From Parvularia atlantis (lineage: Eukaryota; Opisthokonta; Rotosphaerida): a stretch of 20,892 nucleotides of DNA. The stretch lies in assembly GCA_943704415.1 (NCBI GenBank), contig CALSCO010002171.1:1-20892 (forward strand), written 5' to 3'. The position numbers were made by a program, and so were the translations under genes. Under the pieces are notes generated by a model. It worked only from the letters and a program-made list of their open reading frames with translations, searched no databases and was not told the DNA's origin. Of this stretch, positions 17,006 through 20,892 are shown in pieces. The stretch's first letter is position 1, and every line of letters starts with the position of its first letter.

Positions 17006-19962
17006 ATGACAGGCCGACCGCCGCCACACCTGCCGCCGCTCTCGGGTGCGGACGACGTCGCCTCGGACCTGCGCGCGGCACTCACGTCGCGGCGCGCAGG
17101 GCTGGTGCCGATGCCGCCGATGCCGCCGATGCCGCCGATGCCGCTGCACGTGCCGATGCTGCCGCCCGTGCCGATGCCGTTCCTCCCGCACGCGCCGAGC
17201 CCCGCCGGGCCGTGGATCGAGGCGCGCACGGCCGACGGGCGCACGTACTACTTCCACCCGATCACGCGCGAGACGTGCGCCCACCACCGCTGCCGCTGCT
17301 GCGCGTGCTGATCGACGTGTGTGTCCGCGCGCGCAGCACCTGGACGCGCCCGCCCGACGTGGCCGGCAGCGGATCGGGCGATGACGGCGCCGCGGCCGCC
17401 AAGGACAAGGACCGCGCCGTGTCAATGTGCGGCGACGCACGCGGTCACGTCTTCGGGCGGCTGATCGCGCGGGCGCGCAGGACGCCCATCCCGGACACCG
17501 ACTGGCGCAAGGTGCTGACGGCCAAGGGGCGCACGTACTTTTACCACCCGGAGACGAAGCAGCGCTCGTGGACGGTGCCCGAGAGCATCAAGGACGAGGT
17601 GCGTGTGCGTGCGCGCGCTGCCGCCGACGCGCCGACGCACGCGCACCAGGTCGAGGCGTTTGAGCAGCAACAGCGACAACAGCAGCAGCCGGCGGACGCT
17701 GACCTGAAGCGCAAGGCAGCAGCCGACGGAGACGACGACGAGGCCGAGCAGCAGGAGCGGCGCCTGCGCGAGCTGCAGCAGGAGAGCCTCCGCCAGCGCC
17801 AGTTGGAGCAGGTGCGTGGTGCTGCTGCGCCACTTTGTCGCTGAATAGCGTGCGCGCGCAGGAGGCCGAGCAGCAGCGCAAGCGCCCGCGCGACGCCGGG
17901 GAGGACGCGGCGCAGCAGGCGCGCAGGGACGAGGCCGTGGCCAAGTTCAAGGTCGCGCGCGCGTTTCGCAACCCCCGTGAACAGTACGCTGACCGCACGC
18001 GCACAGGAACTGCTGCGCGAGCTCAACCTCACGCCGTTCTCGCTGTGGGACAAGGAGCTGCCCAAGATGGTCTCGGACCCGCGCTACCTCGGTGCGTCAC
18101 GCGCGTGCCCCGATCGTCCTGACGGCCAGCCAACAGCTGTGCCGTCGCTCAAGGAGCGCAAGGCGATTTTTGACGTGTTTTGCCGGCAGCGGCGGCACGA
18201 GATGGAGGAGGAGAAGCGTCAGCGGCAAAAGGTGCGCGCGTCAAGCGAATGCGCGCCTTCCCCCCCGTGTACCGACTCGTGGCGCGCAGGAGCACCGCGA
18301 GAAACTGCAGGAGCTGCTGCGCGAGCTCGCTGACCGGCGCGAGCTGCACTCCGACGCGACCTTTGACGCGTTTGCGCGCAAGGCCGGCAAGGTGCGCCGT
18401 TCGCGGCATCGGCATGGCGTGGCCAACCGCGCCTGCAGGACCCGCGCTTCAAGCTGGCCGAGGCCAAGGAGCGCGAGGCCGCATTCAAGGAGTTTGTGCA
18501 GCAGCTGCGCGAGCAGGGCGACGACCGTGTGCCTTGCGAGACTTGCTGTTGACGCGATGCTGAAGCGCGCGGGTGCACAGGGCGCAGGGACAAGGACGAC
18601 TTTGCCGCGTCCGGCTTCCGCGACCTGCTGCGCACGACAGAGGAGATCACGGGCGAGACGACCTACAACGAGGTCCGCGCTCGTCTCGCACGCCTAGACC
18701 CTGCTCACGCGGCGCACGCCCAGATGAAGCTGCTGCTCGGCGACCACCCGCGGTATCGGCGCGTGCCTTCGCACTCGCAGCGCGAGCGCATCTTCAACGA
18801 GCACATTGCCGAGCTGCTCGGGCTCACGCCCGCCGAGGTCGAGGAGCAGCAGCGCGAGCGCGAGCGCCGGGAGCGGTACGCGCACACGCGTGCTCGCAGT
18901 AGGCGCAGTCGCTAAAAACCAGGGCGGCACAGAGAGGAGCGGTCGCTACACGAGCGGAAAGAGCGCGTGCGGCGCGAGCGGGCGATGACTAGCCGCGAGC
19001 ACGACGTTCACCGGTGCGCACCCCACTCGTGCGCAGAAAGTGGTGGCTCATCTGCGCACACAGGTCGCAGCTGCTGCGCGAGGAGGGCACGCGCGTGTTC
19101 CGCACAATGCTCGTCGACATTGTCAAGAGCCACACGGTGTGCGGCGGCCACGACCTACGCAAGCGTGCGCTGACCGCGCACGCAGAGCGAGTGGCGCGAC
19201 GCACGACGCGACCTCGAGCGCGACCCGCGCATGCACGACGCCGAGCGCGGGCTCGACGAGGCCGACCTGCGCCGTTTGTTCCAGGACCATCAGGACGAGC
19301 TCATGGCCCGGAGACGGCGCGGTGGCGTGTCTCGCTGTGCCCGCGCCACATTCGTCTCACCTGATCGGCGCGCTCGCTCAGCGTTCTACGCGCTGCTGGA
19401 CGAGCTCACGGGCCACCGAGCGACGGTCGAGTGGTTCGAGGTCGTCGAGCGCGTCAAGGACGACGCCGCGTTTGTGCGGCTGTGCGGCGATGACCTCGCG
19501 GACGGCGCGAGGCACTTTGCGACCTACATCGGCGAGAAGGTCTGCCGCGCCGTACGCGTGCAGGCTGTGCTCACGCGCGCGCGTCGCACAGATGCAGCGC
19601 GGCCGCGCCGAGCTCCACCAGCTCCTGCAAGAGACGCACTACATCAACTACGTCGCGTCGGCCGAGACCGGCGCCAAGGTGGACCTGGCCAAGGTGCACG
19701 CGGTGCTCAAGGACGACCGACGCTACATCGCGCTCGAGACGGCCAAGGACGAGCGCGACGCGATGATCGAGGCGTACGTGCAGGACGTGACGCGGCGCAC
19801 AACGGTGCATGCTCGCGCCGTGACAAGGACGAGAGCGCTCACGCCGCGGCGCAGGAGGAGGCGGCGCGGCGCGGCAAGCTTGAGACGATCGAGCACGCGA
19901 CCGAGGCCAACCGCACGCGCGTTCAGAAGATTGGCGGGACAAACGTCGAACACACGCTGTAA
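17006..19962 (+). CDS. TCERG1: Transcription elongation regulator 1 (TCERG1/CA150-like), two WW and six FF domains
   Basis: Nuclear WW-FF scaffold; family members link RNA polymerase II CTD to the spliceosome. Seventeen exons give 707 residues: 17006-17274, 17337-17426, 17481-17598, 17650-17811, 17862-17951, 18007-18091, 18137-18231, 18290-18391, 18439-18526, 18581-18672, 18724-18875, 18933-19013, 19064-19136, 19186-19321, 19382-19551, 19592-19804, 19855-19962. A Pro/Met-rich N terminus precedes WW1 (GPWIEARTADGRTYYFHP, then TTWTRPP) and WW2 (TPIPDTDWRKV, GRTYFYHPETKQRSWTVPE). A Gln/Glu/Arg-rich coiled coil follows. FF1 is FSLWDKELPKMVSDPRYL; FF2 TFDAFARKAGKDPRFKLAEA; FF3 TTYNEMKLLLGDHPRYRRV; FF4 SEWRDARRDLERDPRM; FF5 AFYALLDELTGHRATVEWF; FF6 HQLLQETHYINYV with DDRRYIAL. 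The PIP.T before WW2 and the six-FF order distinguish it from PRPF40. Human TCERG1 has three WW domains. Intron 10 (18673-18723) has no in-frame stop; its removal restores the family spacing in FF3. Confidence 0.95.
17111..17143. repeat. Met-Pro-Pro coding repeat in TCERG1
   Basis: Tandem 9-nt units (atgccgccg) encode MPPMPPMPPMP in the proline-rich N terminus of TCERG1. This is a short coding microsatellite within the disordered region before WW1. Confidence 0.85.
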
Positions 19963-20264
19963 GGGACGCCGATGCGGTGCGCTGACTTTTGGGGGGAGGG
20001 AGGGGGCGGCGCGGCGCGGCGCGGCGGCTGAGACGACCTTGAGGCGCGGGGGGCTGGCTGGGTTGTGGTACACGCGCCTCCCCTTGCTTCGGCGCGTCGT
20101 CAGCGTCAGCGCGGTTCACGTGGTGGGCGACGGCAGCAGCAGCAGCCCGCAGCCGCAGCCGCAGCCGCCGGAAGCAGCGCACGCAGCACGTCTGAGCCGT
20201 CCGCGTCGGCGCCGCCCTCGTAGATGCAGTGCAGTGCGAGTTGCGGGCTTGTTGTTCACGGCGG
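19963..20264. other. 302-nt intergenic region with CAG/CCG repeats
   Basis: This is the largest wholly non-coding gap in the window. It has G-rich and gcg-repeat tracts just after the TCERG1 stop (about 19988-20030), an interrupted CAG/CCGCAG repeat at 20133-20169, and a CACGTG palindrome at 20117-20122. A pyrimidine/CTGAG stretch ending in TAG at 20221-20223 could be a splice acceptor, so a short upstream scramblase exon is possible. I see no convincing coding exon on either strand. Confidence 0.5.
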
Positions 20265-20892
20265 ATGCACCGTGGCCACGACCCGCACGTCGGCGATCTG
20301 CCGCCCGCGGCCCGCGCGCGCCTCTCGCGCTCGGTCGACGGCGGCGGCAGCCCGCGCCCGTCGCTCACGGTCGACCCGGCCGCGATCCCGCCCGGGTGCC
20401 CGCCGGGGCTGGAGGTGCTGAGCGGGCTGGGCCACGTCGCGCTGCGGCGCGAGGCCGGGGCGCGCGCGCTGCTGCTGACGCCGCGGGGCGAGCTGCTCTA
20501 CTACGCCACGGCGAGTGCGGCAGGCGCGGGCGGCGGCGGCTGTCGACAGCGCCTGTGCCCGCTCGACGTGCGCGTGGCCGATGCGACGGGCCGCGACGTC
20601 GTGCTGCTCACGCGCTCGGGCGGGTGGCCCGTGTCGTGCCTGCCGTGCGTCCCGCTGCTGCCGCTCAACTGCTGCTGCCGACACGAGGTGCGCTGCCGCT
20701 GCCGGGCCGTGCGCCGATGCCGCCCGCCGCGCGCAAACGACAGGGCGCCGTGATCGACGTCGTCTCGGGCAAGGTGCTCGGCTACGTGCAGCAGCAGCTG
20801 TCGGCCCTGGGCGTGTCGTACGGCATCCACGGCGTGCGCAGCAAGCGCTCGATGGGTGCGCGTGGGCGCGACGTGCCGCCGCCGCCCCCCCC
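20265..20892 (+). CDS. Phospholipid scramblase family protein, 5' part
   Basis: Scramblases of the PLSCR family are membrane-associated beta-barrel proteins linked to Ca2+-dependent lipid scrambling. The first visible exon is 20265-20687 and the second 20744-20855, after which a GTGCGC donor appears and the window ends in a C run. The ATG at 20265 opens MHRGHDPHVGDLPPAARARL. Hallmarks are PPGLEVLSGLGHVAL (compare PPGLEYL in animal PLSCR), GELLYYATASA at the position of the Y.A.E segment, LDVRVADATGRDVVLLTR (compare the R..D..GREV.TL.R strand), a Cys cluster (SCLPCV then CCCRHE) at the usual palmitoylation region, and VIDVVSGKVLGYVQQQ (compare PPG..IGYV.Q). The N terminus lacks the long proline-rich domain of PLSCR1. 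The C-terminal half, including any Ca2+-binding and membrane helix, is outside the window. An upstream exon is possible. Confidence 0.85.

Noticed and set aside
16095-17081. A 328-codon minus-strand frame covering the membrane protein and RasGEF 3' end
   Set aside because: The adjacent frame carries the signal-anchor protein with a clean intron. The long frame gives Arg/Cys-rich, repeat-driven sequence and overlaps the CDC25 domain antisense.
18573-18902. Plus-strand Arg/Ala-rich frame overlapping TCERG1 FF3
   Set aside because: Out of frame with the FF3 motif; an off-frame shadow of GC-rich coding sequence.
19571-20368. A 265-codon minus-strand frame spanning the TCERG1 3' end and the following gap
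   Set aside because: Starts without a supported ATG, is Arg/Pro/Ser-rich and overlaps the well-supported FF6 exon. No family motif was seen.
1-20892. Bacterial (for example actinobacterial) origin suggested by GC content and the histidine kinase
   Set aside because: AP-3 delta, TCERG1, a CRIB-VCA protein and a RasGEF, all split by spliceosomal-type introns, require a eukaryote.

Overview
The window is nuclear DNA from a GC-rich, gene-dense, very intron-dense unicellular eukaryote. Nine protein genes fit in 20.9 kb, cut by about 91 complete introns, most of them 42-75 nt. Exons were placed by joining frames at splice sites so that the known protein families stay colinear. Every complete multi-exon model is an exact multiple of three. 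About three quarters of the introns start with GTGCG, and most carry a CTGAC/CTCAC-like branch motif 10-25 nt before the AG. The gene set is AP-3 delta, TCERG1, a RasGEF, a WASP-like CRIB-VCA protein, a phospholipid scramblase and a hybrid-type histidine kinase. Together with the compactness it suggests a free-living amoeboid or flagellate protist (Amorphea/Amoebozoa-like). The species is not identified, and this placement is inference.

Layout. On the minus strand, reading from 11473 down to 1, five genes lie head to tail: an FG-GAP-like secreted beta-propeller protein (11473-9429), a CRIB/WH2/acidic actin-nucleation-promoting factor (9390-7290), AP-3 complex subunit delta in 29 exons (7117-2007), a predicted 62-residue disordered protein (1972-1724), and a PAS-GAF-histidine kinase that runs off the window (1622-1). 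Spacers between these are 38, 172, 34 and 101 nt. At 11474-11505 only 32 nt separate two divergent start codons. On the plus strand follows a 26-exon RasGEF with a roughly 590-residue helical N-terminal region (11506-16415). It ends 11 nt from the stop of a small minus-strand membrane protein (16926-16427). A second divergent spacer of 79 nt leads to TCERG1 (17006-19962, 17 exons, two WW and six FF domains). After a repeat-rich 302-nt gap a phospholipid scramblase begins (20265 to the window end).

The genes do not form one pathway. Several act at membranes or in signalling: AP-3 sorts endosomal and lysosomal cargo, the WASP-like protein couples Rho-family GTPases to Arp2/3, the RasGEF loads Ras-family GTPases, the scramblase flips lipids, and the kinase is a two-component sensor. 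TCERG1 couples transcription to splicing.

The most unusual points are the non-standard GTGCG donor preference with occasional GC-AG introns, the extreme packing of genes, reading-frame irregularities in the histidine kinase, a minisatellite of donor-like units inside one intron, and one intron-poor secreted gene among intron-rich neighbours. No rRNA, tRNA, CRISPR array, transposon or viral remnant was recognised.
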